Origin: Pararhizobium sp. YC-54
GTDB taxonomy: Bacteria > Pseudomonadota > Alphaproteobacteria > Rhizobiales > Rhizobiaceae
Reading direction: 5' to 3'
DNA length: 64,000 bases
Assembly (NCBI RefSeq): GCF_025847205.1
Contig: NZ_JAOYTH010000002.1
Coordinates: 248,001 to 312,000, forward strand
A model generated the notes under the pieces. The model was not told the origin of the DNA. It did not search any database and was given only the letters and a program-made list of their open reading frames with translations. The position numbers and the translations under genes were made by a program. How positions within the stretch are numbered: the first letter of the stretch is position 1; the number at the start of each line of letters is the position of its first letter. Of the stretch, positions 17,533 to 27,453 are shown piece by piece.

Positions 17533-18614
17533 TCTTCACCACGCTCGGGCGTTATTTCTTCAAGCGCTACGCGATAACCACTTTCTGGTTCCTCGCCGGC
17601 ATTTTCTCCTTGATCTTCATCATCGATTTCAGCGAACTTTCGAACAGGATGTCGCAGCTGCCGCGCTATTCGGTGATGGGCGCGCTGTTGATGACGACCT
17701 TTCGCATTCCGATGATCCTGCAGCAGACCGTGCCGTTCGTCGCCTTGTTTGCCGGCATGGCGGCCCTGATCTCGCTCAATCGCCGCTATGAACTGGTGGT
17801 GACACGCGCCGCCGGCATTTCCGTCTGGCAGTTCCTGCAGCCCTTCGTCATCGGCGCCTTCCTGTTCGGCGTCCTGACGGTCATTGCCCTCAACCCGATC
17901 GCTGCCTGGGGCACCAAGCAGGCGGAGGCGCTGGAAGCGGAATGGGGCAGCTCGTCTTCCGCCACCTCTGCGATCTCCATCCCATGGTTGCGCCAGATCT
18001 ACGGAAACGACGATGCGATCATCGGCGCCCGGTCCGTCCAGGACGAAGGCAAGACACTGGTCAATGTGACCGTGATCCATTTCGATCCGCTCGGCACGAT
18101 CGTTTCGAGGCAGGATGCCGCGTCGGCAAAACTGGAAGATGGTTACTGGCTTCTTAACGGGGTGACGGAAACGCGCAACGGTCAGTTGCCGCAACGCCTC
18201 GCAACGGTACAACTGCCGACGCATCTCAAGCCCGAATTCGTCCAGGAAACGTTGACGAAGGCTGATTCCATTCAATTTTTCGATCTGAGACGCAAAATTG
18301 AGGTGGCGAAGTCCTTCGGCTTCCCGACCAATGGCATGGAAACCCAATTCCACTCCATGCTGGCGCTTCCACTGCTCCTGGTCGCAATGACGTTGATCGC
18401 TGCAAGCGTCTCGTTGAAATTTAGCCGGTTTAACCAATCGAGACCGGTAATTCTCGGTGGAATCCTGTCAGGCTTCGTGCTTTATGTCGTCACCGTGCTT
18501 GTCAAAGCATTCGGGAGCAGCGGCATAGTGCCTCCGTTCGTTGCAGCCTGGTTGCCAGTTGTTGTAGCGATGGCGCTGGGCTCGACGATTCTATTGCATG
18601 AGGAGGATGGCTAG
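17529..18614 (+). CDS. lptG: LPS export ABC transporter permease LptG
   Basis: A 361-residue partner of LptF with the same layout: N-terminal helices beginning TTLGRYFFKRYAITTFWFLA, a periplasmic jellyroll near residues 105-265, and C-terminal helices including VILGGILSGFVLYVVTVLVK. LptF and LptG form the membrane channel of the LPS transporter. Its ATG overlaps the lptF stop, and its own stop shares a base with the lptD GTG start, so the three genes are translationally coupled. No unusual features. Confidence 0.94.
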   Translation: MIFTTLGRYFFKRYAITTFWFLAGIFSLIFIIDFSELSNRMSQLPRYSVMGALLMTTFRIPMILQQTVPFVALFAGMAALISLNRRYELVVTRAAGISVWQFLQPFVIGAFLFGVLTVIALNPIAAWGTKQAEALEAEWGSSSSATSAISIPWLRQIYGNDDAIIGARSVQDEGKTLVNVTVIHFDPLGTIVSRQDAASAKLEDGYWLLNGVTETRNGQLPQRLATVQLPTHLKPEFVQETLTKADSIQFFDLRRKIEVAKSFGFPTNGMETQFHSMLALPLLLVAMTLIAASVSLKFSRFNQSRPVILGGILSGFVLYVVTVLVKAFGSSGIVPPFVAAWLPVVVAMALGSTILLHEEDG

Positions 18615-20947
18615 TGGCGGCAAGCAACCGCAAACATATCAGGCTGCTGGCGGCCATTCTGCTTTCCGGTGTTGCGTTGCTGACGCTGACACCGGCCGCT
18701 TCCGCATGGGCACAAGACACCAATATCGATTCGTTCAATCCGAAGCTCCCCGAAGACGCCAAGATGCTGCTGTCGGCCAACGAGCTCGTCTACAACAAGG
18801 ATGCCGAGCGCGTCATCCTGCGCGGCGCCGTCCAGATCAATTATGGCGGCTACCAGATGGTCGCCCAGCAGGTCGAATACAGCCAGAAGACCGGGCGCAT
18901 CATTGCGACCGGCGAGATCGAGCTGATCGAGCCCGGCGGCAACAGGGTCTATGCCGACCAGATGGATGTGACCGACGATTTCGGCAACGGCTTCATTGAG
19001 CAACTGCGCGTCGAAACGACCGACCTGACCAAGCTGGCCGCAGTCAGCGGCGAGCGCCGCAATGGCGAGGAAATGATCCTCAACAACGCCGTCTACACGG
19101 CGTGCACGCCCTGCGCGACCAATCCGAATTATCGCTCTCTCTGGCACGTCAAGGCGCAACGCATCGTCCAGAATGGCAAGACCCATACGATCCGCATGGA
19201 AAACGCCAAGTTCGAGCTGTTCGGCAAGCCGATCCTCTACTTGCCGGTGCTTGAGGTTCCGGACCATACGGTCAAGCGCAAGAGCGGCTTCCTGTTTCCG
19301 AAGTTCGGCTACACCCAGAAGCTCGGCGCCGGCGTCAGCATTCCATACTACTGGGCGATTTCGCCCTATATGGATGCAACCGTGACGGCAACGGGCCTGA
19401 CCCGCCAGGGCTTCCTGCTCCAGGGCGAATTCCGTCAGCGCTTCGAAAACGGCGAACATATTCTCAGCATGGCTGGTATCAGCCAGATGAACCGCAGCAG
19501 TTTCACCGGCAACACCGTCGATGCCCAGGAAACCGCCCGTGGCATGATCGGCTCCAAGGCCAGGTTCGAGATCAACCCACGCTGGACCTTCGGCTGGGAC
19601 GTTCTCGTTCAGAGCGACAACAACTTCGCCAAGACCTACGAGCTTTCGACCTTTGACGGCACGACCCTGACGAACCAAGTTTACCTGACCGGTCTCGGCA
19701 AGCGCAATTCTTTCGACGCCCGCGCCTTCTATTTCGATATCCAGGATGCGGACCCGGACAGCATCGCCGAAAACCAGCAGGCCGTGGCCCAGGTTCTCGA
19801 CTATTCCTATACGCATCCGGAGCCCGTGCTCGGCGGCGAACTGACAACCGATATCAACCTGACCAACGTCCGTCGCAACCGCGAGGACGAACTGGTAATA
19901 CCGGGCATTGTCGATCGCTTTCCCGGCCTTGAGGGCACCTACCACCGCCTGACTGCCGACGTTGAATGGAAACGCAACTTCATCGTTCCGGGCGGCCTGT
20001 CGCTGACGCCGATCCTTGCTGCCCGCGGCGATCTGATCGGATCGTCGATGGCCAATCCGGGCATCGACTATACCGGTGACTTTTACAGCGACGATACGGC
20101 CACGCGGCGCATGCTGACAGCCGGTATCGACGCGCGCTATCCCATCCTTTTGACGACCGACTACAGCAGCCACATCATCGAGCCGATCGCGCAGATCTTT
20201 GCCCGCCCCGACGAAGAATATGCCGGCGGCCTGCCGAACGAGGACGCGCAGAGCTTCGTCTTCGACGCGACATCGCTGTTCGATCGCGACAAGTTCTCCG
20301 GCTATGATCGCATCGAAGGCGGAACCCGGGCCAATCTCGGCGTCCGCTATACCGGAGCGCTTGGCAACGGATACGCATTGCGCGCCATTGCCGGCCAATC
20401 GTTCCATCTTGGCGGCCTGAATTCGTTTGCGACCGACGATCTGGTCAAGGCCGGATCCAATTCCGGTCTCGAAAGCGACCGCTCCGACTACGTGGCCATG
20501 GTCGGTATCGACGCCCCCTCCGGCATCACGGCAAGCTTCAGCAGCCGTTTCGACGAGCGCGATCTGGACATGCGCCGCGCCGATGCGACGCTCGGCTATC
20601 AGGGTATCCTCTGGCAGACGGCCGTGACCTATACCAGCATTCAGGCACAGCCGCTCTACGGCTCGACCAGTGACCAGGATGAAATCCAGACGGCCGCGGC
20701 TTACAAATTCGCCGATTACTGGTCGGTGTTCGGATCGGTCACCTACGATCTGAACAGCAATGTCGTCACCCGCAACGGCGTCGGCATCACCTACGACGAC
20801 CGGGACACGATCTTCTCGCTGGTCTACAAGGAAGAGCGCGACACCGACCAATCCATCGCCAACGACTGGTCGATCGGCGCACGCATCAGCTTCCGCACAC
20901 TCGGCGATATCAATGTTGGCGACACGGATTTCGACGGTTTGAACTGA
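18614..20947 (+). CDS. lptD: LPS-assembly protein LptD
   Basis: A 777-residue outer-membrane protein. Residues 1-36 form a signal peptide (basic start, hydrophobic LLAAILLSGVALLTL, then Ala-rich cleavage region). An OstA/LptA-like beta-jellyroll follows (about 50-160: ANELVYNKDAERVILRGAV), then the long beta-barrel. The Cys pair CTPCATN near residue 160 is the conserved disulphide-type motif. LptD with LptE inserts LPS into the outer leaflet. The GTG start at 18614 is fixed by AGGAGG at 18601-18606; the nearby ATG at 18607 is out of frame. The order lptF-lptG-lptD-surA groups transport with outer-membrane folding. Confidence 0.95.
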   Translation: MAASNRKHIRLLAAILLSGVALLTLTPAASAWAQDTNIDSFNPKLPEDAKMLLSANELVYNKDAERVILRGAVQINYGGYQMVAQQVEYSQKTGRIIATGEIELIEPGGNRVYADQMDVTDDFGNGFIEQLRVETTDLTKLAAVSGERRNGEEMILNNAVYTACTPCATNPNYRSLWHVKAQRIVQNGKTHTIRMENAKFELFGKPILYLPVLEVPDHTVKRKSGFLFPKFGYTQKLGAGVSIPYYWAISPYMDATVTATGLTRQGFLLQGEFRQRFENGEHILSMAGISQMNRSSFTGNTVDAQETARGMIGSKARFEINPRWTFGWDVLVQSDNNFAKTYELSTFDGTTLTNQVYLTGLGKRNSFDARAFYFDIQDADPDSIAENQQAVAQVLDYSYTHPEPVLGGELTTDINLTNVRRNREDELVIPGIVDRFPGLEGTYHRLTADVEWKRNFIVPGGLSLTPILAARGDLIGSSMANPGIDYTGDFYSDDTATRRMLTAGIDARYPILLTTDYSSHIIEPIAQIFARPDEEYAGGLPNEDAQSFVFDATSLFDRDKFSGYDRIEGGTRANLGVRYTGALGNGYALRAIAGQSFHLGGLNSFATDDLVKAGSNSGLESDRSDYVAMVGIDAPSGITASFSSRFDERDLDMRRADATLGYQGILWQTAVTYTSIQAQPLYGSTSDQDEIQTAAAYKFADYWSVFGSVTYDLNSNVVTRNGVGITYDDRDTIFSLVYKEERDTDQSIANDWSIGARISFRTLGDINVGDTDFDGLN

Positions 20948-21194
20948 GGCGCGCCGTCCCGGCGGCGCTCTCCTTACCTCTGCGGCGGTCGCGCCTCGGA
21001 AGTATTGCTACAGGTGATTGACGGCCGGCCCGCTATTTTGCGGCGACCGGCAGGTCTTGTCATTGTTCGGCCGCATGTATTATGCATCTTCGCACAGAAA
21101 TGCGCAGGATGATGGCGCTTGGCATGAAGACCATGGCCCCGGATACGCGGGCCCCGGACACACGTTGTCCGGTGGAAAATGAAAAGGACAAAGA

Positions 21195-22136
21195 ATGGGC
21201 GGGAAGCTTTCGATCACGCGCACGGTTTCGGCAATGATCCTTGCCTGCGGCCTGGCACTTTCCTCCGCGCCGGCCACATACGCCGCGAGCAAGGTTGTTG
21301 CTGTCGTCAACGGTTCGCCGATCACATCCGGCGATATTGCCAAACGCGCTGCCTTCATGCGCCTGCAGAGGCAAAGCGGCGGCACAGGAGCGGCCCGCGA
21401 GCAGATGATCGATGAAGCCCTCAAGCGCGAGGAAGTCCTGCGCGTTGGCGCATCCGTCAGCACCACGGAAGTCGAAGGCGCCGTCGGGCGCTTCGCGGCT
21501 GGCAACAAGCTCTCCGTTCAACAACTGTCGCAGGTGCTTGACCAGGCAGGCGTCGGCATCGACCACTTCAGAAATTATGTCGCCGTTGCCATGAGCTGGC
21601 CCCGGGTCGTCAATGCCCGCTATGGCAGCGGCGGCGGTGGACGCCTGTCGAACGAGGACCTCGTCCGGCGCATGCAGGAAAACGGCGGCACCAAGCCGGT
21701 GACCACGGAATATTTCCTGCAGCAGGTGATCTTCGTCGTACCGGCCTCCAAGCGCAATGCCATCATCGGCAAGCGCCAGGCCGAAGCCAACGCCTCGCGC
21801 TCGAAATATCCGGGCTGCGAACAGGCCAAGGTGTTTGCTGCGACGATGCGCGACGTGTCGATCCGTAATCTCGGCCGCATGATGGCGCAGGAGCTTCCGG
21901 CCGACTGGAAGCCGCTGATCGAAAAGGCCGGCGACGGCATGACGACCGGAACCCGCGTCACCGAACGGGGCGTCGAATATCTCGCCATCTGCAAGAAGCG
22001 TCAGGTTTCCGACGACCTGGCCGCCGAAATCGTTTTCCGTGCCGAAGATCTCGGCAAGAAGACCGACGGCGAAGACCCCAACAGCAAGCGCTATATCGAG
22101 GAACTGCGCAAGCGTGCGCAGATCGTCGAAAAGTAA
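21195..22136 (+). CDS. SurA-like periplasmic chaperone / peptidyl-prolyl isomerase
   Basis: A 313-residue secreted protein. The signal peptide covers about residues 1-30 (cleavage near ATYAAS). The SurA N-terminal chaperone region follows: [20 protein letters not shown], then a helical stretch to about residue 165. The later segment ([16 protein letters not shown] to [14 protein letters not shown]) has the strand order of one parvulin domain but the canonical catalytic parvulin residues are not obvious to me, so isomerase activity is uncertain. SurA helps outer-membrane proteins, LptD included, fold in the periplasm; the location after lptD fits. An AAGGA ribosome-binding site supports the ATG. 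The 247-base gap after lptD shows no structure I would name. Confidence 0.85.
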   Translation: MGGKLSITRTVSAMILACGLALSSAPATYAASKVVAVVNGSPITSGDIAKRAAFMRLQRQSGGTGAAREQMIDEALKREEVLRVGASVSTTEVEGAVGRFAAGNKLSVQQLSQVLDQAGVGIDHFRNYVAVAMSWPRVVNARYGSGGGGRLSNEDLVRRMQENGGTKPVTTEYFLQQVIFVVPASKRNAIIGKRQAEANASRSKYPGCEQAKVFAATMRDVSIRNLGRMMAQELPADWKPLIEKAGDGMTTGTRVTERGVEYLAICKKRQVSDDLAAEIVFRAEDLGKKTDGEDPNSKRYIEELRKRAQIVEK

Positions 22137-22146
22137 CCTAAGCATC

Positions 22147-23175
22147 ATGAGCCCGACACGCGACAGGCCGCTCGCCCTGACCATGGGCGATCCGGCCGGG
22201 ATCGGCCTCGACATCAGCCTCGCCGCCTGGATCAACAGGCGCGCCTGGCAGACACCGCCATTCGTCTTCATCGGCGATCCAGCAGCACTTCAGCAGCGCG
22301 CCGATGTTCTTGGCCACGACATCGTAATCCGCGAGACGGATTGCGCTAAGGCCGTCGCCACCTTCAAGGACGCACTGCCGGTGCTGCCGCTGGCCTGCGC
22401 CTCCCCGGTCAAGCCGGGCGTACCGGTAGCCGCCAATGCGGACGCGATCACCGGCGCCATCGAAACCGCCGTGCGGCTGACGATGGAGGGCTCGGCCTCC
22501 GCCATCGTCACCAATCCGATTGCCAAGTCGGTGCTCTACGACGCCGGCTTCAAGTTTCCCGGCCACACCGAATTTCTCGCCGACCTTGGCGAGCGCCTGA
22601 CCGGCGAGGAGCTGCTGCCGGTGATGATGCTCGCCGGACCGAAACTGATGGCCGTGCCGGTGACGATCCACATTCCGCTGAAGGACGTGCCGGCACAGCT
22701 GACCTCCGGCCTGATCTACCGGACCTGTACGATCACCGTGCGCGACCTCAAGAACCGCTTCGGCCTTGCCTCCCCCCGCGTCGCCGTCGCCGGTCTCAAT
22801 CCGCATGCCGGTGAAAATGGCGCGCTCGGTCTGGAAGACGATGCGATCATCCGCCCCGTCATCGAGCGGCTGAAAGCCGAGGGCGTCGATATCACCGGCC
22901 CCCTGCCCGCCGACACGATGTTCCATGACCGCGCCCGCGCCACCTATGACGTGGCGATCTGCATGTATCACGACCAGGCGCTGATCCCCGCCAAGGCGCT
23001 CGGCTTCGACGACAGCGTCAACGTCACGCTCGGCCTGCCATTCATCCGCACGTCGCCGGATCACGGCACGGCGTTCAGCCTTGCCGGCAAGGGCATTGCC
23101 CGCGCCGACAGCCTGCTGGCAGCACTGCGCATGGCACAGAAGCTGGCCGGCAACGCCGCTCGAGGGAAAAACTGA
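22147..23175 (+). CDS. pdxA: 4-hydroxythreonine-4-phosphate dehydrogenase
   Basis: A 342-residue enzyme of pyridoxal phosphate synthesis (DXP-dependent route), oxidising 4-phosphohydroxy-L-threonine with NAD before PdxJ acts. The start [15 protein letters not shown] is the family signature; the metal-binding His residues lie in [11 protein letters not shown], in [14 protein letters not shown] and in [13 protein letters not shown]. The ATG at 22147 is 10 bases after the surA stop; a longer upstream reading would overlap surA and is rejected. The stop overlaps the rsmA ATG by one base. The surA-pdxA-rsmA order is conserved in many Proteobacteria. Confidence 0.95.
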   Translation: MSPTRDRPLALTMGDPAGIGLDISLAAWINRRAWQTPPFVFIGDPAALQQRADVLGHDIVIRETDCAKAVATFKDALPVLPLACASPVKPGVPVAANADAITGAIETAVRLTMEGSASAIVTNPIAKSVLYDAGFKFPGHTEFLADLGERLTGEELLPVMMLAGPKLMAVPVTIHIPLKDVPAQLTSGLIYRTCTITVRDLKNRFGLASPRVAVAGLNPHAGENGALGLEDDAIIRPVIERLKAEGVDITGPLPADTMFHDRARATYDVAICMYHDQALIPAKALGFDDSVNVTLGLPFIRTSPDHGTAFSLAGKGIARADSLLAALRMAQKLAGNAARGKN

Positions 23176-24002
23176 TGGCGGCGATCGACGGCCTTCCCCC
23201 CTTGCGCGATGTCATTGCCCGCCATCGCCTCGACGCCAGGAAAGCGCTCGGCCAGAACTTCCTGCTCGATCTCAACCTCACCCAGAAGATCGCCCGCACG
23301 GCCGGTCCGCTGGAGGGCGTGACCGTGATCGAGGTTGGGCCCGGGCCCGGTGGCCTCACCCGGGCCATCCTGTCGCTTGGTGCCAAGAAGGTGATTGCCA
23401 TCGAACGCGATGCGCGCTGTCTGCCTGCCTTGGCCGAGATCGCCGATTTTTACCCCGGCCGCCTCGAGGTGATCGAGGGCGACGCGCTGAAGACGCCATT
23501 CGAGGACCTCGCTACCGATGGCCCGGTCAGGATCATCGCCAACCTGCCCTACAATGTCGGCACACAGCTTTTGGTCAACTGGCTCCTGCCGAAGGCCTGG
23601 CCGCCCTTCTACCAGTCGATGACGCTGATGTTCCAGCGCGAGGTGGGCCTGAGAATCGTCGCGGAAGCCGATGACGATCACTATGGCCGCCTCGGCGTGC
23701 TCTGCGGCTGGCGCACGAATGCGCGCATGGCCTTCGACGTGCCGCCACAGGCCTTCTCGCCGCCACCGAAGGTGACATCGTCCGTGGTTCACCTGGAACC
23801 GCTCGAAAACCCGATCCCCTGCTCGGCGGCAAACCTCGAAAAAGTGACGATGGCGGCTTTCGGCCAGCGCCGCAAGATGCTGCGCCAGAGCGTCAAGTCG
23901 ATCGGCGGCGAAGCCTTGCTGGCCAAGGCCGACATCGACCCGAAGCGCCGGGCGGAAACGCTTTCGGTGGAGGAATTCTGTCGGCTGGCCAACTGCCTTT
24001 GA
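23175..24002 (+). CDS. rsmA: 16S rRNA (adenine(1518)-N(6)/adenine(1519)-N(6))-dimethyltransferase
   Basis: A 275-residue KsgA/RsmA methyltransferase that dimethylates A1518 and A1519 of 16S rRNA late in small-subunit assembly. Visible motifs: [20 protein letters not shown]-binding [28 protein letters not shown] and the catalytic motif [13 protein letters not shown]. The C-terminal helical domain carries [14 protein letters not shown]. The ATG overlaps the pdxA TGA (TGATG), so translation is coupled. Last gene of the lpt-surA-pdxA-rsmA run; a large palindromic element separates it from the convergent gmk. Confidence 0.96.
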   Translation: MAAIDGLPPLRDVIARHRLDARKALGQNFLLDLNLTQKIARTAGPLEGVTVIEVGPGPGGLTRAILSLGAKKVIAIERDARCLPALAEIADFYPGRLEVIEGDALKTPFEDLATDGPVRIIANLPYNVGTQLLVNWLLPKAWPPFYQSMTLMFQREVGLRIVAEADDDHYGRLGVLCGWRTNARMAFDVPPQAFSPPPKVTSSVVHLEPLENPIPCSAANLEKVTMAAFGQRRKMLRQSVKSIGGEALLAKADIDPKRRAETLSVEEFCRLANCL

Positions 24003-24098
24003 CGGCGGTCGTCTGACGAGCGCCGCCTCTGGGGACGTCCCTGCCATCGCTCCCTACAAGAGCGGTTTCAACCTACGGATTTGAGATGGGCTCCGGCT

Positions 24099-24232
24099 TC
24101 CCTCTTCTCCCCAGCGGGGAGAAGTGCCGAGCGCATGCGAGGCGATGAGGGGGTCTTTTCCACAAACTCAGAATGCGCCGCCCCCTCATCCGGCCCTTCA
24201 GGCCACCTTCTCCCCGCTGGGGAGAAGAGGGA
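24099..24232. repeat. Palindromic intergenic element (RIME-like) between rsmA and gmk
   Basis: A perfect 26-base inverted repeat (24099-24124 against 24207-24232) encloses a second complementary pair around 24143-24153 and 24180-24190. Each outer arm is itself nearly palindromic (CTTCTCCCC...GGGGAGAAG), so each half can fold alone. This is the type of mosaic repeat found between rhizobial genes. It fills the gap between two converging genes, where it could stop transcription from both sides. Confidence 0.85.
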
Positions 24233-24244
24233 GCAGCCATGCTG

Positions 24245-24910
24245 TCAAAGCTTCGGCGTTTCCGTCAAAAGCCCGTTGACGAATTCGAACAGGCCGGGGC
24301 GCCGGTCGCGGCGCAGGCGTTCGGCCTCGACGATCGCCTGAACGGAGGCAAAGGCGCTGTCGAGGTCCTCGTTGACGACGATGTAGTCATATTCCAGCCA
24401 GTGCTCGATCTCCGAGCGGGAATTGGCAAGCCGCGTGGCGATGACCTCTTCGGTATCCTCGGCGCGGCGGTGCAGACGGGACTGCAGTTCGGCCATGGTC
24501 GGCGGCAGGATGAAGATCGAGACGACATCGCCCCCCATCTTTTCCTGCAGCTGCTGGGCGCCCTGCCAGTCGATATCGAACAGCATGTCCTGCCCTTCCG
24601 ACATGGCGGCCTCGACGGCGTCGCGCGGCGTGCCGTAGAAATTGCCATGAACCTCGGCCCATTCCAAAAGCGCATCGGTCTGGCGCAGGCCTTCGAATTC
24701 GCGGATCGACTTGAAGAAATAGTGACGCCCCTCGATCTCGCTCGGGCGGCGCTTGCGCGTCGTGACGCTGACCGAGATGCTCATATGCGGGTCGGATTCG
24801 AGCAGGTTGCGCGCAATCGTCGACTTCCCGGCGCCCGATGGCGACGAGATCACCAGCATGAGGCCGCGGCGCTGGATGGCTTTGGTAGAGGTTTGGCTGG
24901 CGGGGCTCAT
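24245..24910 (-). CDS. gmk: Guanylate kinase
   Basis: A 221-residue enzyme that phosphorylates GMP to GDP. The P-loop [16 protein letters not shown] is near residue 22, followed by the GMP-binding region [16 protein letters not shown] and [10 protein letters not shown], then [11 protein letters not shown] and [14 protein letters not shown] start at the ATG at 24910, which has GGAG five bases upstream; a GTG six bases earlier would sit inside that ribosome-binding site. The start lies 3 bases from the yicC stop, so the two are likely cotranscribed, the conserved yicC-gmk arrangement. Confidence 0.95.
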   Translation of the reverse strand: MSPASQTSTKAIQRRGLMLVISSPSGAGKSTIARNLLESDPHMSISVSVTTRKRRPSEIEGRHYFFKSIREFEGLRQTDALLEWAEVHGNFYGTPRDAVEAAMSEGQDMLFDIDWQGAQQLQEKMGGDVVSIFILPPTMAELQSRLHRRAEDTEEVIATRLANSRSEIEHWLEYDYIVVNEDLDSAFASVQAIVEAERLRRDRRPGLFEFVNGLLTETPKL

Positions 24911-24912
24911 GG

Positions 24913-25800
24913 TCACTCCAGATTCTGGACCTGTTCACGGAACTGGTCGATGACGACCTTCAGTTCTATGCCGGCGGCGGTGACCGTAGCGGCATTCGAC
25001 TTGGAACAGATGGTATTTGATTCGCGGTTAAATTCCTGGGAAAGGAAATCGAGCTTGCGGCCGACGGGCCCGCCTTTTTTCAACAGATCGCGGGCGGCCA
25101 CGACATGGGTGCGCAGGCGGTCGATCTCCTCGCGGATGTCGGCCTTGGCTGCAAGCAGCGCCACTTCGCCATAGAGGCGGTCCTGATCGACCATCGAGCC
25201 TGCGTCCATCACCAGCGCCACCTGGCTGGCAAGGCGGGCGGTGATCGTGGCCACGCTGCGCGACGGGTCCGCCTCGATCTCGCCCGTCAGCTTTTCGATC
25301 CTGTCGATCTGCTCCTGCAGGACCCGGTAGAGCGCGACACCTTCGCCCGCGCGCATCGCTGTCATCTCGGCGAGCGCCAGCTGCAGGCCGGCGAGGATGT
25401 CGGCGTCGCGTGCGGCGCGCTCGCCTTCCTGTTCCTCCGGCTCGCGAAAATCGACAATGCCGCGAATGGATAACAGCGTATCGAGACGCAGCGGCGCCGG
25501 ATCGATGACATCGCGCAGCTGATCGCGCAACGACAAGATGGCGGCCAGTGCATTCTGGTTGATCACGGTTTCGACGCCGGCCTCGCTGGCACTGACGTTC
25601 AGGTTGATTTGCATGTTGCCGCGCGAAAAGCACTCGGCCGTCAGCCTGCGCACCTCGGTCTCCAGATGCTCCGTGCCGGTCGGCAGCCGCAGCCTGAGAT
25701 CGAGACCCTTGCCGTTGACCGAGCGCAGTTCCCACGCCCAGCGATAGCGCCCGCAGGTCCCTTCGCAGCGGGCAAATCCCGTCATGGATTGCAGCGGCAT
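24913..25800 (-). CDS. yicC: YicC family endoribonuclease-like protein
   Basis: A 295-residue cytosolic protein of the YicC family (YicC-like N-terminal plus DUF1732). It opens with the family hallmark [11 protein letters not shown] and [15 protein letters not shown], and ends with the DUF1732 signature [23 protein letters not shown]. coli YicC has been described as an endoribonuclease acting on small RNA. A GGAGG ribosome-binding site precedes the ATG by 8 bases. Next to gmk, as in many bacteria. No anomaly. Confidence 0.93.
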   Translation of the reverse strand: MPLQSMTGFARCEGTCGRYRWAWELRSVNGKGLDLRLRLPTGTEHLETEVRRLTAECFSRGNMQINLNVSASEAGVETVINQNALAAILSLRDQLRDVIDPAPLRLDTLLSIRGIVDFREPEEQEGERAARDADILAGLQLALAEMTAMRAGEGVALYRVLQEQIDRIEKLTGEIEADPSRSVATITARLASQVALVMDAGSMVDQDRLYGEVALLAAKADIREEIDRLRTHVVAARDLLKKGGPVGRKLDFLSQEFNRESNTICSKSNAATVTAAGIELKVVIDQFREQVQNLE

Positions 25801-25884
25801 CGTCTTGTCCTCCGGTCCCGGCAGCTTCCGCGCGTAAAACAGGCGAAGAAGGCTGCGGAACTTTGAATTGATGCATGAATGTGT

Positions 25885-25931
25885 ACGGCTCCGGCACGGC
25901 CAACCGCAAGGGTCAAGCGTACCGGAGCCGT
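25885..25931. other. 10-base-pair hairpin between mltG and yicC
   Basis: ACGGCTCCGG (25885-25894) and its exact complement (25922-25931) bracket a 27-base loop in the 166-base gap between mltG and yicC. There is no T-run on either side, so a simple intrinsic terminator is unlikely; it may stabilise an mRNA end. No other element seen here. Confidence 0.5.
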
Positions 25932-25966
25932 GTCATCCACAAGCCTGATGGCGATTAGGAGCCCGA

Positions 25967-27145
25967 TTATTCCTGAGCGGACGCCGGTTCCGCCGCTTTC
26001 GCGGCGGCAGCCTTTTCAGCCTCGAGCTTGCGCCAGCGCCGGACATTGTTGTTGTGTTCGTCGAGCGTGGCTGCAAACACATGCCCGCCGGTGCCATCGG
26101 CGACGAAATAGAGGTCCGGCGTGCGCGACGGATTGGACACCGCCTCGAGGGCCGCCCGGCCCGGATTGGCGATCGGTGTCGGCGGCAGGCCCTTGATCAG
26201 ATAGGTGTTATACGGCGTTTGCTTGTCGAGGTCCGACTTCAGGATCGGCCGGTCGGCCGGCTTGCCGTCGCCGCCGAATATCCCGTAGATGATCGTCGGA
26301 TCGGACTGCAGCCGCATGCCTTTTTCGAGCCGGTTGATGAACACCGAAGCGACCCGCGAGCGTTCGTCGGCAATGCCGGTTTCCTTCTCGACGATCGATG
26401 CCAGGGTGACGAATTCATCGCGGCTGGCAATCGGCAGGTCCGGGTCGCGCTTGTCCCAGATCTGATCGACGAGCGTCTTCTGCGCTGCCGCCATCTGCGC
26501 GACGATTTCCGCACGCTTGGTACCACGCGAAAACTTGTAGGTATCGGGACGCAGCGTGCCCTCGGCGGGCATCTGCGCCGGAAGGTCGCCTTCCAGAACC
26601 GGATCGCTGCTCAGCCTGCCAAACATCTGCTTGACCGTCAGGCCTTCCGGCAGCGACACCGAATAGAGGATGGATTTGCCCGATTTCAGCAGCTGCATGA
26701 TCTCCTGCATCGAGGAGCCAGCCTTGATCTCGTATTCGCCGGCCTTCAGCGTATCGTTCTCGTCGAGATAGGCTTCCGACATGAAGCGGAAGACACGACC
26801 GTCGGAAACGATATTGTTGCGCTCGAGGCTGCTGGCGATTTCCTGGATGCCGGCGCCGTTGCGCACGATGAAATTGGTATTGGCCGTCAGCGGACCTTTG
26901 TCCTCATAGGCGGACATCGCGTAATAAACCGTTGCGGCTGCGGCGATGGTCAGGCAGACGACCACGGTCATCAGGAAATTCAGAAAGATGACGACCTGGC
27001 TTTTTGCCTTGCGCGACCGCTTCGGCGGCTGCGGCACTTTTTCCGGACGAAGTGCTTCGCTCGCCGATTTCGGGATGATCGGGCCGTTATTGCCCGCCTC
27101 GTTGCGGCCGAAAGGCGCTGCGTTGTTTTCGTTTGCGTCGTTCAC
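25967..27145 (-). CDS. mltG: Endolytic peptidoglycan transglycosylase MltG
   Basis: A 392-residue YceG-like protein: a cytoplasmic basic N-terminus of about 50 residues (PPKRSRKAKSQ), one membrane helix (VVIFLNFLMTVVVCLTIAAAA), then a periplasmic LysM-like part and the lytic domain. Family motifs FVTLASIVEKETGIADER (catalytic Glu), RLQSDPTIIYG and YNTYLIKGLPPTPIANPG are all present. It cleaves nascent glycan strands and sets their length. I start at the GTG at 27145, with AGGA five bases upstream; a GTG 33 bases earlier would put a 17-base palindrome inside the coding sequence. The C-terminus is an Ala/Glu-rich tail. Confidence 0.93.
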   Translation of the reverse strand: MNDANENNAAPFGRNEAGNNGPIIPKSASEALRPEKVPQPPKRSRKAKSQVVIFLNFLMTVVVCLTIAAAATVYYAMSAYEDKGPLTANTNFIVRNGAGIQEIASSLERNNIVSDGRVFRFMSEAYLDENDTLKAGEYEIKAGSSMQEIMQLLKSGKSILYSVSLPEGLTVKQMFGRLSSDPVLEGDLPAQMPAEGTLRPDTYKFSRGTKRAEIVAQMAAAQKTLVDQIWDKRDPDLPIASRDEFVTLASIVEKETGIADERSRVASVFINRLEKGMRLQSDPTIIYGIFGGDGKPADRPILKSDLDKQTPYNTYLIKGLPPTPIANPGRAALEAVSNPSRTPDLYFVADGTGGHVFAATLDEHNNNVRRWRKLEAEKAAAAKAAEPASAQE

Positions 27146-27156
27146 TGGTGTCCTGG

Positions 27157-27206
27157 TTCTGGAGTTCGCATCATGCACGTCTCCATCCCTGATGCGAACT
27201 CCAGAA
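27157..27206. repeat. 17-base perfect inverted repeat in the mltG leader
   Basis: Positions 27157-27173 and 27190-27206 are exact complements with a 16-base spacer. The structure lies 11 bases before the preferred mltG start on the minus strand. In RNA it would form a long stem directly upstream of the ribosome-binding site; in DNA it could be an operator. Function unknown. Confidence 0.75.
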
Positions 27207-27355
27207 GAGAAACAGGAATGAGAATCACCTTGTCACGAGTATAGCGACGTTAAGCCCTTGGCCTTGTGTCAGCATGGCCAAAGGGCCATGCGATGACGAT
27301 ACCAGCCGTGGTCGCAATCGTCCGTATGCCATGTTTGAACTGAGCAATGCGGCAA

Positions 27356-27385
27356 AAGCACGATAGTGGGAGAATTATCGTGCTT
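27356..27385 (-). terminator. Probable terminator after fabF
   Basis: AAGCACGATA (27356-27365) pairs perfectly with 27376-27385 around a 10-base loop. Read on the minus strand, the stem ends in a run of four T residues. It lies about 70 bases past the fabF stop and would separate the fab genes from mltG. Confidence 0.6.
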
Positions 27386-27453
27386 GCAGGGCGCGCTGGC
27401 CAATGCCGGCGTGAAAGACGGGCCGCCATCCGGCAGGCCCGTCGCGTTCGGCA

